Shown: piece after piece, positions 17,255 through 26,335 of the stretch
Layout of the letters: each line of letters begins with the position of its first letter
How positions within the stretch are numbered: the first letter of the stretch is position 1
DNA from: JAFEDN01 sp963795715
GTDB lineage: Bacteria > Pseudomonadota > Gammaproteobacteria > Coxiellales > Coxiellaceae
DNA: 64,000 bases
Direction: 5' to 3'
Assembly (NCBI GenBank): GCA_963795715.1
Contig: CAWCIY010000003.1
Coordinates: 310,001 to 374,000, forward strand
Notes under the pieces: generated by a model
The model's input: only the letters and a program-made list of their open reading frames with translations
Databases searched by the model: none
Told to the model about the DNA's origin: nothing
Program-made: the position numbers and the translations under genes

Positions 17255-18300
17255 AGAAAAACTATCTTATCATTATTGTTGTGATTGTTTTATTAGCAGC
17301 CGGCGTAGCTGCAGATGTCTTTTTTTGGAAACACATTGCCGCAGAAAACCAGCATCAACAACAGACATGGCAAGGCAAAGTAGATACTTTGTCAGCACAG
17401 CTAGATCAACAACGCACGGCACTCAGTGTTTTACAAATTAAATTAAATCAAGTATTGCGTAGCGAGCAACAAAATAGCACTGCGCAAGCACTCAACGAAA
17501 TTGAATATCTTCTTGAAATAGCTAACCTATACTTACAAATTAATCACGACATCAATAGTTCAACTAAATCTTTAGAAATGGCGCAGCAACGTTTGCAATC
17601 TTTGAACGATCCTTCACTATTGTCATTACAGCAGGCTATCGCCAGTGACCTGAACACTTTAAATGACACACCCAAATTGGACACCAGTGCAGTATTAATA
17701 AAATTACAAACGCTTTCGGAGTCCATTGACAGACTCACTTTTACCCCACAACCTCAGCCAACTCAACCTGTAACTAAAGTTACTGAAACTAAATCAGCGA
17801 GTGAAAAACAAAAATATCAACAGTATTTACAAAAAATTTGGAATAAATTTAAGAATCTGTTCGTCATTCATCATAATAAAGAATCTGTCACCAAAATTAC
17901 GCCTTATGAACAAAGGGGATGGATTCGAGAAAATATGGCTTTTACATTGGCGGAAGCACAGTGGGCAGTTTTACAGCAAAAAGCCGATTTATATCAAAAT
18001 AGCTTATCGCAGGTTCAAAAATGGCTCATTGACAATTATTCTGATAATGAGGAACGAAAACAAATATTATCTAGAATTTCAGAACTGACCGCAGTCAATA
18101 TTGCCTTTATTCCACCTGATATTACTCATTCTTTACAAGCAGTACAAAAAGCCATTAAAGATTTACCACCCCCTAACTTACCGGCCAACAACCCTGCGCC
18201 AAACAGACAGCTTACTAATCCAACGGCGCCCAATGCGCCAACAGCACCTCCCGCTCCGGAAAAACCACCCGAAGCACCTTCCACCGGAGTGGAGATTTAA
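17248..18300 (+). CDS. hemX: HemX-like membrane protein
   Basis: This encodes 350 residues. A short cytosolic start is followed by one membrane helix (about 6-26), then a long periplasmic helical region rich in Gln that is probably coiled coil (27-120). A conserved domain follows, and the tail (about 310-350) is rich in Pro and Ala. The position between hemD and hemY and the topology identify HemX, a poorly understood heme-operon protein once annotated as a methyltransferase. It overlaps hemD by seven bases, and hemY starts two bases after it, so all four hem genes form one operon. Confidence 0.88.
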   Translation: MLKKNYLIIIVVIVLLAAGVAADVFFWKHIAAENQHQQQTWQGKVDTLSAQLDQQRTALSVLQIKLNQVLRSEQQNSTAQALNEIEYLLEIANLYLQINHDINSSTKSLEMAQQRLQSLNDPSLLSLQQAIASDLNTLNDTPKLDTSAVLIKLQTLSESIDRLTFTPQPQPTQPVTKVTETKSASEKQKYQQYLQKIWNKFKNLFVIHHNKESVTKITPYEQRGWIRENMAFTLAEAQWAVLQQKADLYQNSLSQVQKWLIDNYSDNEERKQILSRISELTAVNIAFIPPDITHSLQAVQKAIKDLPPPNLPANNPAPNRQLTNPTAPNAPTAPPAPEKPPEAPSTGVEI

Positions 18301-18301
18301 T

Positions 18302-18910
18302 ATGTTCAAGCTCTTCCTAATCTTAGTGTTATTGATTGCAGCAGCTTGGATAGGCTGGGAAATACATCAGGACCCAGGCTATGTGCTGATTAATTTCCAC
18401 CACTGGCAAATAGAAACCACTTTGTGGCTAACGGTTTTATTGATATTGATTGCCTTTATCATCCTCTATATGCTCTTACGAGTGATTATTATCAGTTTTC
18501 GTTTGCCAAAAAGTTGGCGCTTAAAACGATATAAAGATAAAGAAAAGCAAATTCAAAATGAAATGGAACTCGCCAGTTGCGATTTAATTGAAGAACAATG
18601 GCAAACCGCCGAACATTATTTTCAAAGAGTGATTGCAAATTCTCAACGTACCTTGCTGGCTTATATGGGCGCAGCCATTGCAGCTCAAGCACAATCGGCT
18701 CATATCCGTCGCGAGCAATATTTAAGTAAAGCTTTTCTTTCTTATCCCGAAGCAGAAATTACTTTGGCTATTTTGCAAGCCAAACTACAAATTCAAGGCA
18801 ATCAAATGAATGAGGCCTTGCAGACTTTAAAAAAACTACAGACTTCCGTTCCACAACATCCCGCAGTTAAAAAATTATGGATTCAGATTGAACAGTTATC
18901 AAAGTCCTGA
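18302..18910 (+). CDS. hemY: HemY-like protein, C-terminally truncated
   Basis: This encodes 202 residues from the ATG at 18302, directly after hemX. HemY proteins usually have two N-terminal membrane helices and TPR repeats over about 390-400 residues. Both helices (about 2-20 and 38-62) and the first TPR-like helices (about 90-200) are present. The distal half is missing and the frame stops cleanly. No remnant of the missing half is evident before the next gene at 18957. A longer upstream frame from 18101 lies inside hemX and is rejected. The protein may be a functional short form or a degraded one. Confidence 0.8.
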   Translation: MFKLFLILVLLIAAAWIGWEIHQDPGYVLINFHHWQIETTLWLTVLLILIAFIILYMLLRVIIISFRLPKSWRLKRYKDKEKQIQNEMELASCDLIEEQWQTAEHYFQRVIANSQRTLLAYMGAAIAAQAQSAHIRREQYLSKAFLSYPEAEITLAILQAKLQIQGNQMNEALQTLKKLQTSVPQHPAVKKLWIQIEQLSKS

Positions 18911-18956
18911 TATAATTTTCCATTAGATTTTGTTTCAAAATAATAAAGAGGCTTTC

Positions 18957-21815
18957 ATGAAAGAGTTGAAGGAAAAAAAATTATCATCTACAGATTTAGC
19001 TGCTACCCCCACCCCAGTTTTATGGAATATGTTAAATGAAACAGGAATGCCCTCTGCAGCTATGAGCAAACACGCTTCAAAAATGGCTGATTTAATGGCG
19101 AATACGGATAAACTAATTGTTGAAGTTAAGAAATTGGAAATTTTGATAAAAATACTGGATTCCGATAGTAACCATACTGAAAAATGTCTTCCCCGCTTAT
19201 TGATATTGTTTAATGACCTAGAAAAAATTTTATTAAACTTTAAATCCGATGTTTTTCCACCCGAAGTATTAGATTATATTTTACTTAAGAAAAATTCATG
19301 GGAAGGACATATTGAACGTAAGGCTCAAGTTTTAACTCAAATAGGGAAAAGCATTTTTTTTAAAACCTTAAATATATACCTTAAAATTGAGCCACCCATG
19401 TGGGGTGGTTCAGTAGCTCTCAGCCGATTAAATTTTTTTAAGAAAATTTCTACCTTTAAGTTAGACCTAGCTCCCTTTTATCTCTATTTGCAAAAGCTTG
19501 AAGAACTCCGGTTTTTTTACGCAAATTTATTGCTTAAAACCCAGATGAACCCGGAAGGATTCCGTATTTTAAAAAATTTATTACAAGAAACAAAACAAGA
19601 CCGCATTTATTGGGTGAGCCTAGAACTGCTGTTAGAATATTTTCTTGAGCTTTGCAAAAATAAAACACCCTCCGAGATGAAAGAGCTCATTGATACCATA
19701 AAACCCATAGCTCACTCGTTAGAAAAGACAAAAGATATTCGTATTAGCGTATTATACTATTTAGGATATTTTTTCCATTTCTTAGGAGAGAAAGTAGCAA
19801 AGAAGAACTTCCGTTTTTCTCACCACTTTTTCTTGCAAATTTTAGAAGCTAAGCCAGACCCAGAAAAATTCCACAAGGAGATCAATGCTGCTGCGTCTTA
19901 TGTAGGAGAATTCTATATAAATGGCATTAGCGGTTATTTACCCGTTGATTTAAAAAAAGGGGCTTGGTATTTAAACAAAGCGACTATGTCTACACTGGAA
20001 GGGCAAATAGCTCAAGATAAACTCCTCCATGCAAAACTCCTTCTCAATGATTTTTCGGATCTATTTAAATTGGCAAAAAAACTACTTATTCATGATATGC
20101 CAAATGCTAATTTAATCATGGCGTTGTTCCCTGAAGCTTCAGAAAATCTTGAGAGTTATTTACAAAACCTAGATCATTGGGTCGCTAGAGGTGAAGAAGC
20201 TCTTCTTCTTCAAAGACAAAACTTTTTTTTGCGACTCAGTAATAATTTATTTTGTATTTATCTTAATAATGGTGAAAAATATCCTCAAACCATAAAATTA
20301 CTAGAGAAGTATTATACTCTAGCCGGAGAAATTAAAGATAATCAGGAGGTTACAAACAGTCTAAATGGAACAAAAAAATTAGAACTTTTGAAATTAATTG
20401 AATCTAAAAATTCAGTTGGAGTATCTCAAATAAGCCTACCCTGTTTGAGTTTTGAACTCAGTACTCACGTTTCTCATCTTATGACCCTGTTGACTATGCT
20501 TAAATCTTTAGCTTCTCAAAATAAAAAAAATGTTCAATTTCGTTATCAATTAAGAAATTATATCCCGCACATGAACTTATTATTTCTTGATTTATATAAC
20601 CTTTTTAACTTGTTAATTCCAAAAATAAGCATCCTTAGTCCAGATGAATTTTTTAATTCTATTTTGGACCTCGCCTCCTTACCTTTTTCTCCAAATAATA
20701 AAAATTTTAATAATCTATTAACCTTTTTAGTTAATCAGAATAGAATCGTTCTCCAAGATGAACCGAATTTTAATATCATTACCGACATATTTTATCATTT
20801 AGCGGTCATTGGTTTTACTTATCATGATAATATCGCAGAAATATTAATGCTAAAATGGCTTGATTTAGACACCGGTCATAAATTCTTACTTTTTTATAGT
20901 TTTTATTTGTATCATGTGCAACATATAAATAATCCTGTTGTAAAAGATACCATTGTTGCTAAAACCGCAGTGCTTGCAAAAAAATTAGATAGTTGTTGTC
21001 ATGACAAAACTTTTGATTTGAAGGAAAATATCTTAGCCACTCAAGTCACTATTGCTTACAAGCATTTTTCTATGTTTGAACCGAAAAGTATTTCCACAGT
21101 GACCACTTTATATCAAAACTTTAGAGCCCTTGGTATTCATCAAGAATTCAACCCTCATGAATCCAAAATGCAAACCAAGGTTATAAAAAATTTTCAATCT
21201 TTTTATCCGGGTGAAATCATACCTGAATATGTGCTTACCGAACCTTCAGGTAAACAAAGCGCTATTCAAATTGATGGCTTTTTGGAAGAAATAAAAACAA
21301 TCCAGCACGTGGAGGGTTTAACTCACTATCTTTTTGTAAAAGAAAAAGATGATAAAGATGACGGCCTCGAACTGGCTCCTAAAACCAAAGCCCGCGATAT
21401 GATGATAGAAGCGCTCCAATATAAAAGTGTCATCAAAATTACTTCTGACGAAGTTAATTATTGTGAATCCTGGAAGGGGGATGAGATGATTTTTTATTTT
21501 AAACTGTTTCATGAGAAATGTGCGCAAGTCGGCTATGACCTTAGACTTAAAGATGCCAAATTATTTGTGACCAACCAACACCGGCTGTCCGCTCCGTCAG
21601 AAATTATGAAAAAAAATAATACCCAGCTAAGGAAATTAATATCTGAAAAAATAGTACAACTTACTAATCCAGAGCTTCGACAAGCGTATGATTTATTTTT
21701 CCGAATAGCCCAAGCGGACAATTGTGGTAAGAGTGCTTATATTTATTTACTCAACCAATTAAACGCGCATACCCCCTCCACCAGTCCTAATCCAGCACCT
21801 ACTTTCACAATATGA
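18957..21815 (+). CDS. Large helical protein with possible C-terminal RAP-like domain
   Basis: This encodes 952 residues. The ATG at 18957 has an AGAGG ribosome-binding site at ideal spacing; an upstream TTG at 18930 is less likely. Residues 1-730 are almost wholly helical and may form a superhelical repeat array. Residues about 745-865 resemble the RAP domain layout: PEYVLTEPSGK, then AIQIDGF (compare iaiEvDGp in RAP), then KTKARDMMIEALQYKSVIKI (compare the family's KRRLLEALGYKVVSIP). RAP proteins with helical arrays bind RNA in organelles, and some occur in intracellular bacteria. This assignment is by eye only. There is no signal peptide. It could be an effector or an RNA-binding regulator. 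Confidence 0.6.
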   Translation: MKELKEKKLSSTDLAATPTPVLWNMLNETGMPSAAMSKHASKMADLMANTDKLIVEVKKLEILIKILDSDSNHTEKCLPRLLILFNDLEKILLNFKSDVFPPEVLDYILLKKNSWEGHIERKAQVLTQIGKSIFFKTLNIYLKIEPPMWGGSVALSRLNFFKKISTFKLDLAPFYLYLQKLEELRFFYANLLLKTQMNPEGFRILKNLLQETKQDRIYWVSLELLLEYFLELCKNKTPSEMKELIDTIKPIAHSLEKTKDIRISVLYYLGYFFHFLGEKVAKKNFRFSHHFFLQILEAKPDPEKFHKEINAAASYVGEFYINGISGYLPVDLKKGAWYLNKATMSTLEGQIAQDKLLHAKLLLNDFSDLFKLAKKLLIHDMPNANLIMALFPEASENLESYLQNLDHWVARGEEALLLQRQNFFLRLSNNLFCIYLNNGEKYPQTIKLLEKYYTLAGEIKDNQEVTNSLNGTKKLELLKLIESKNSVGVSQISLPCLSFELSTHVSHLMTLLTMLKSLASQNKKNVQFRYQLRNYIPHMNLLFLDLYNLFNLLIPKISILSPDEFFNSILDLASLPFSPNNKNFNNLLTFLVNQNRIVLQDEPNFNIITDIFYHLAVIGFTYHDNIAEILMLKWLDLDTGHKFLLFYSFYLYHVQHINNPVVKDTIVAKTAVLAKKLDSCCHDKTFDLKENILATQVTIAYKHFSMFEPKSISTVTTLYQNFRALGIHQEFNPHESKMQTKVIKNFQSFYPGEIIPEYVLTEPSGKQSAIQIDGFLEEIKTIQHVEGLTHYLFVKEKDDKDDGLELAPKTKARDMMIEALQYKSVIKITSDEVNYCESWKGDEMIFYFKLFHEKCAQVGYDLRLKDAKLFVTNQHRLSAPSEIMKKNNTQLRKLISEKIVQLTNPELRQAYDLFFRIAQADNCGKSAYIYLLNQLNAHTPSTSPNPAPTFTI

Positions 21816-21883
21816 ATTATTAATTCATAAATTCTTTCATTCATCACCTATAATCAATAGGTAGGCGCTAACAAGGAGAAGTT

Positions 21884-22336
21884 ATGGCTATTCCTCGCTT
21901 GCCATTGGTCACATGGCAGGAATTGATAGATGAAGCATCGGAGCAAACAGGCTATCACTGCGATGAAGGCGTAGAGCATTACCTGGCACTCACTTTAGAT
22001 CGTTTTAGCACGGATAAAAATCTAGCATCAGTGGTCATTGCTCTTGATTTTCTTTTGGCCATCAATTGTTTAGGACGTGAAGGAGGGGGTAAAATCAGAA
22101 AAGTGGGCGATGAATGCCTATTAATTGCAGGTCTATTCCCGGAAAGAGCCGAAAAAAAACATGTTCCTTTGGAGTATTTTATTGGAATGGGCCAAGAAGC
22201 TTACCATCAATTAACTCATGCTCATTTCAAATTTCTATATGATCAAGCTTTATTTGCCAAATTAAGTAAAGAATTCCCTAAGTTAATAGACCTGTTGCAT
22301 ACCATGCGTAAAATACCCAAAAAACCCCTGCAATAG
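21884..22336 (+). CDS. Hypothetical protein
   Basis: This encodes 150 residues. The ATG at 21884 follows CAAGGAGAAG, a strong ribosome-binding site. The protein is soluble and mostly helical, with a central LDFLLAINCLGREGGGKIRK segment and a basic C-terminus ending in KIPKKPLQ. No domain is recognised. Base composition is slightly more balanced than that of its neighbours, which fits a conserved chromosomal gene. It stands alone between longer orphan genes. Confidence 0.65.
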   Translation: MAIPRLPLVTWQELIDEASEQTGYHCDEGVEHYLALTLDRFSTDKNLASVVIALDFLLAINCLGREGGGKIRKVGDECLLIAGLFPERAEKKHVPLEYFIGMGQEAYHQLTHAHFKFLYDQALFAKLSKEFPKLIDLLHTMRKIPKKPLQ

Positions 22337-22365
22337 TTTAACCCATATATTGAATCTTTGACTCC

Positions 22366-22440
22366 GTTAACACAGAGGATACAGCCATCCATATGGCTGG
22401 GAGCTCTCGTCTCATGCGACTCGACCCCGTTCAAATTCGA
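22366..22440 (+). repeat. Degenerate fragment of the multi-hairpin repeat
   Basis: CAGCCATCCATATGGCTGG and CTCATGCGACTCGACCCCG (about 22381-22432) resemble consecutive segments of the hemD repeat (AACCATCCATGGCCGG then CGCATGCGGCTCGCCCAA). The similarity is partial, and both ends of the full repeat are missing. The rest of this 211-bp gap is AT-rich and probably holds the promoter of the next gene. Confidence 0.35.
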
Positions 22441-22547
22441 TAGCACACAAGTAGGCATTACCTATGATCCTATTAATAATCTGTTAATCTAAATTAATTA
22501 TAATTAGGTTCAATTATACATATTTTAAAATTTAATATAGGTTACAT

Positions 22548-23390
22548 ATGAAAAAGAATGAAGTGGAAATTAAACTTAATTTTGCGTTAAATACAGGAGA
22601 AGTACGGAAAAAAGGAGGAGTTTGGGTACTGACTACAGAAAAAATAATGGGGCAAACAGCAGCAAGAAGACTATCTGACGAACTTGAATTCGTTTTTACC
22701 GATGTCCTAACAAATTTGAAGGAAAATGAAACTAAAGCTGGAAATTCATTACCCTATTATGAAGAACTCACCAGAAAATTTGCCACCCATTTATTTGAAC
22801 TAGGCAAAAATTCAGTGGATGGATATTTAGATAAAGATCACAAAGAAACGCCCTCCTCAGTAGAAATAACTTATAATTTTTTTACCATCGGAGAAGGAGA
22901 TAATGAGTCATTTGGTATGGAGCATGCGGATAACGGCATTGGATTCCCTCAGAACTATTTACAGGCCATACAATCAGAAGAGAAAGGAAAAGGATCCCAG
23001 AAGGAAAAATTTGAACCCGGTGAAAGATTAGGAGGCGCGGGCAAAGGAATGAAGTTATTTGTAAACGAAGTCAAGGGACTTGAAGGCTTTCTAAACCGAT
23101 CTAACCGAACGGAAACGGCAGGCGGCGGAGCCGTTGTTGAATTTCATGTTCCTAAAAGCTCAATCACTCTTGAAGCTGATGAGGCTGAAGTTACCGAGTC
23201 AGATGAGGCTGATATTCCAGACTTAAGTACTTTATTAATAGCGCCGCCAACTACTTCGAATCTTCCGAGAATGAGTAATAGCTCCGTAATTATGTTAAGT
23301 GGGCCAAAACCTCAAACTACCCAAGCTCCCGCAGCTCCTGTTGTAAATAAACCCTTATCTATTATATCTACTAGTACTAGTAGTTCTTAA
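22548..23390 (+). CDS. Stand-alone GHKL (HATPase_c-type) ATPase-like protein
   Basis: This encodes 280 residues. Residues about 75-205 carry the ATP-binding motifs of the GHKL superfamily: an N-box (ELGKNSVDG), G1 (HADNGIGFP), a lid/G2 (LGGAGKGMKLF) and a G3-like GGGAVVEFHVP. There is no histidine-phosphotransfer, PAS or receiver region, so it is not an ordinary sensor kinase. Anti-sigma-type kinases are shorter and lack the acidic tail. Residues 210-280 are low-complexity (acidic, then Ser/Thr/Pro-rich). Possible roles are a protein kinase-like regulator or a secreted effector. A terminator hairpin follows at 23405. Confidence 0.75.
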   Translation: MKKNEVEIKLNFALNTGEVRKKGGVWVLTTEKIMGQTAARRLSDELEFVFTDVLTNLKENETKAGNSLPYYEELTRKFATHLFELGKNSVDGYLDKDHKETPSSVEITYNFFTIGEGDNESFGMEHADNGIGFPQNYLQAIQSEEKGKGSQKEKFEPGERLGGAGKGMKLFVNEVKGLEGFLNRSNRTETAGGGAVVEFHVPKSSITLEADEAEVTESDEADIPDLSTLLIAPPTTSNLPRMSNSSVIMLSGPKPQTTQAPAAPVVNKPLSIISTSTSSS

Positions 23391-23404
23391 TTGGTAAGTA
23401 TTTT

Positions 23405-23424
23405 AAAGGGCTAGGATGCCCTTT
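23405..23424. terminator. Bidirectional hairpin terminator
   Basis: AAAGGGC (23405-23411) and GCCCTTT (23418-23424) form a 7-bp stem with a 6-base loop between two convergent genes, with A and T runs on the two sides. Confidence 0.7.
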
Positions 23425-23425
23425 C

Positions 23426-24298
23426 TCACCAATGGGCTGCTAATTGCCTTGCAGTTTGCTCTGCGGCTTGTTCAATAGGAATAATAAACTGAGAATAATT
23501 TTCCTTATAAAATGTCATTAATTGGCTGAATGGAATTTGATTAGACCGATCATCAATTTTTAAATTGTCATTCAATTCTTTAATTAAACCGGTGCTATTA
23601 CCAGCAGAGAAATTTAAAAGTTCAACAGAGCAATTTTTTTCCAGTTTTGATGCAGTTAATAAAAACTGGTAACACAAATATAATGCCCCGGCAGCTTGCT
23701 GTTCTTCATTATTCTCTAGAAAAAATACAGCTACCTGATAGTTAAAGAAGCTATAGATCAAATAACCGAGGGCGCCATGAATATTTGAAATGTTTTCTAA
23801 AATTCTCGACATAGAGACAATAAGCTTTTCATTCCTTGTCAATCTTAACGTCGTTAAGGTTCGATCTGTTATTAAATAGGTGGCTTGAGAAGAATAGAAA
23901 AGTTCCATGGCCAAATATAACAATAGAGTTTCTTCTGCTGACTTTTCAGGATATACAAAAGCTTCATTCAATAAAATTGACCCAGCCACTAAATCAAATA
24001 CTGATAATTTTTTTTGCGGCTTAAATTGATAACTTAAGCCCATCCTTTGATTAAGTAATGGCAAGGTTTGTTTCCAAGTAGAAAGTAAGTTTTGCCGGCA
24101 CCATTGGCGAACCCAAGGGTTAAAAATTGCCAAACGAACTAAAGAAACAACCTTTTTGCGATAACTGAATAAGATATGGTGAATTTTACCCTCCTGGGAG
24201 GGGCTAACTTTACTAATAAAACGAAATATTTTTAACTCTTCGGTAGTCAATTGTAAAAATTGGATATTTTTCCATAAAGAAAGATTTGCTTGTTTCAT
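23426..24298 (-). CDS. Hypothetical protein
   Basis: This encodes 290 residues, predicted helical and soluble with several amphipathic segments. There is no signal peptide or known motif. It is rich in Leu, Gln and aromatic residues. It is transcribed away from mnmG's 3' end and converges on the GHKL ATPase gene. Its general character resembles other orphan proteins in this window (50500-51507, 42563-43123), but I see no direct sequence match. The function is unknown. Confidence 0.6.
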   Translation of the reverse strand: MKQANLSLWKNIQFLQLTTEELKIFRFISKVSPSQEGKIHHILFSYRKKVVSLVRLAIFNPWVRQWCRQNLLSTWKQTLPLLNQRMGLSYQFKPQKKLSVFDLVAGSILLNEAFVYPEKSAEETLLLYLAMELFYSSQATYLITDRTLTTLRLTRNEKLIVSMSRILENISNIHGALGYLIYSFFNYQVAVFFLENNEEQQAAGALYLCYQFLLTASKLEKNCSVELLNFSAGNSTGLIKELNDNLKIDDRSNQIPFSQLMTFYKENYSQFIIPIEQAAEQTARQLAAHW

Positions 24299-24347
24299 AC
24301 AAAGCTTATTATATCATTTTACCAACCCTTAGCAATCTCTGGCAAAG

Positions 24348-26228
24348 TTAAGAAACCAAAAGAGATTTTTTCTTAAGATGAATCAATAACAAAGAAATAG
24401 CCGCCGGCGTTATGCCGGGAATTCTTTTTGCTTGGGCAATAGTCACCGGTTTTACCGCCGCTAGTTTTTGTTGCAACTCGGCAGATAGGCCTGAAATTTG
24501 TTGGTATTGCAAATCTTGCGGAATTTTCGCTAATTCATAGTGTTGTTGGCGCGCTATTTCAGCTTCTTGTCGGCTTAAATAACCAGCATATTGCGCCTGG
24601 ATATCGATTTGTTCAGCCACCGCAGGATCTTCAATGGCCGGTCCACATCCCTCTATAGACATCAGTGCTGCGTAACTGACTTCGGGGCGGCGTAATAATT
24701 CCCAAGCATTGTATTCGCGCTCCAAGGATTGCGAAAACATAGCCGCAAATTCCTCAGCGGCAGGGGTTTGCGGATGCAACCAATGAGCACGTAAGCGTTG
24801 GTTTTCTTGTTCGATGGCGTTTCTTTTTTCACAAAAGCTGCGCCAGCGCCGTTCATCCACACAACCTAAATCATGACCTATCTCAGTTAGACGTAAATCC
24901 GCATTGTCCTGTCTTAACAACAAGCGATATTCAGCCCTACTGGTAAACATACGATACGGCTCTGGCGCGCCTAAAGTGATTAAATCATCAATCATCACCC
25001 CTAAATAAGCTTGATCTCTGCGCACAATCCAAGATTCGCGCCCTTGAACTTGTAAAGCTGCATTAATGCCGGCGACTAAACCTTGCGCAGCGGCTTCCTC
25101 ATAACCCGTGGTGCCATTAATTTGTCCGGCAAAAAACAAACCTTGAATGACTTTATTTTCTAAAGTCGGCTTGAGGTTGCGGGGATCAAAATAATCATAT
25201 TCGATGGCGTAACCCGGTCGGGTAATATGCGCTTTTTCCAAACCAGGAATGCTGCGTACAAAAGCCTCTTGCGTTGCATAGGACAAACTGGTTGAAATTC
25301 CGTTGGGGTAGACTTCATGGGTATTTAGTCCTTCCGGTTCCAAAAATACCTGATGAGAAGTTCTCGCGGCAAATCTTTTAATTTTGTCTTCGATCGACGG
25401 ACAATACCGCGGCCCTACCCCTTCGATTTTTCCTGTATAAAGCGGTGATTCATTCATGCCTTCAGCAATAATTTCATGGGTACGGGTATTGGTATGGGTA
25501 ATAAAACAAGATACCTGGCGTGGATGTTGACTGATATCACCTAAATAGGACATGACCGGACAAGGCACATCGCCGGCTTGTTCTTGTAAGCAGCTGTAAT
25601 CAATTGTGCGCCCATCTATCCTGGGAGGAGTTCCGGTTTTTAATCGACCGACCATTAAAGGCAGTTCACGTAATCTTTCTGCCAAAGATAAAGCCGGAGG
25701 ATCTCCTGCCCGGCCACCTTGATAATGATTTAGACCCACATGAATTTTTCCGGCTAAAAAAGTTCCGGCAGTTAAAATCACGGTTTTTGCATGAAAGCGC
25801 AACCCCATTTGAGTGACCACACCGATCACACTATCATTTGAGATTAACAAATCATCTACCGCTTGCTGGAATAAAACCAAATTCTCTTGGTTTTCTAAAG
25901 CTTGGCGAATAATATTTTTATAAAGCACTCGATCTGTTTGAGCCCGTGTAGCTCTGACCGCTGGACCTTTGCTGCCGTTTAGCACTTTAAAATGAATTCC
26001 TGCGCAATCTGCTGCGTAGGCCATGACGCCACCCAAAGCGTCAATTTCTTTAACCAAATGACTTTTACCAATTCCACCAATGGCGGGATTACAGGACATT
26101 TGCCCCAACGTTTCTATATTATGAGTTAATAGTAATGTTGCTGAGCCCATGCGCGCTGCGGCCAAGGCTGCTTCGGCGCCGGCATGGCCACCACCGATCA
26201 CGATCACATCAAAACTGGAAACTGACAT
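24348..26228 (-). CDS. mnmG: tRNA uridine-34 5-carboxymethylaminomethyl synthesis enzyme MnmG
   Basis: This encodes 626 residues. With MnmE, it modifies the wobble uridine of several tRNAs using FAD, NADH and a folate donor. The FAD-binding motif VIGGGHAGAEAA is at the start, and FAGQINGTTGYEEAAAQG and TSRAEYRLLLRQDNADLRL are present. The length equals E. coli MnmG (629). In many relatives this gene lies near the replication origin, but no DnaA-box cluster is visible here. The next gene, ubiB, is divergent, with a promoter gap of about 107 bp. Confidence 0.97.
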   Translation of the reverse strand: MSVSSFDVIVIGGGHAGAEAALAAARMGSATLLLTHNIETLGQMSCNPAIGGIGKSHLVKEIDALGGVMAYAADCAGIHFKVLNGSKGPAVRATRAQTDRVLYKNIIRQALENQENLVLFQQAVDDLLISNDSVIGVVTQMGLRFHAKTVILTAGTFLAGKIHVGLNHYQGGRAGDPPALSLAERLRELPLMVGRLKTGTPPRIDGRTIDYSCLQEQAGDVPCPVMSYLGDISQHPRQVSCFITHTNTRTHEIIAEGMNESPLYTGKIEGVGPRYCPSIEDKIKRFAARTSHQVFLEPEGLNTHEVYPNGISTSLSYATQEAFVRSIPGLEKAHITRPGYAIEYDYFDPRNLKPTLENKVIQGLFFAGQINGTTGYEEAAAQGLVAGINAALQVQGRESWIVRRDQAYLGVMIDDLITLGAPEPYRMFTSRAEYRLLLRQDNADLRLTEIGHDLGCVDERRWRSFCEKRNAIEQENQRLRAHWLHPQTPAAEEFAAMFSQSLEREYNAWELLRRPEVSYAALMSIEGCGPAIEDPAVAEQIDIQAQYAGYLSRQEAEIARQQHYELAKIPQDLQYQQISGLSAELQQKLAAVKPVTIAQAKRIPGITPAAISLLLIHLKKKSLLVS

Positions 26229-26335
26229 ATCTCACCCATAAAACTTTAAATTGCATATTGTAACATATCGCGAAGAAACAAGATGACAGAGATAGCCTTT
26301 TTGCATAAAATGAAGCCCTACTCACAGGAAGCGAT

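Noticed and set aside
18101..18301. Upstream extension of hemY to 18101
   Set aside because: The extension overlaps hemX out of frame and is rich in atypical residues. The ATG at 18302 directly after the hemX stop gives the family N-terminus.
24348..26335. Replication origin next to mnmG
   Set aside because: There is no cluster of DnaA boxes, no rsmG, parA or dnaA neighbours, and only a 107-bp gap upstream.
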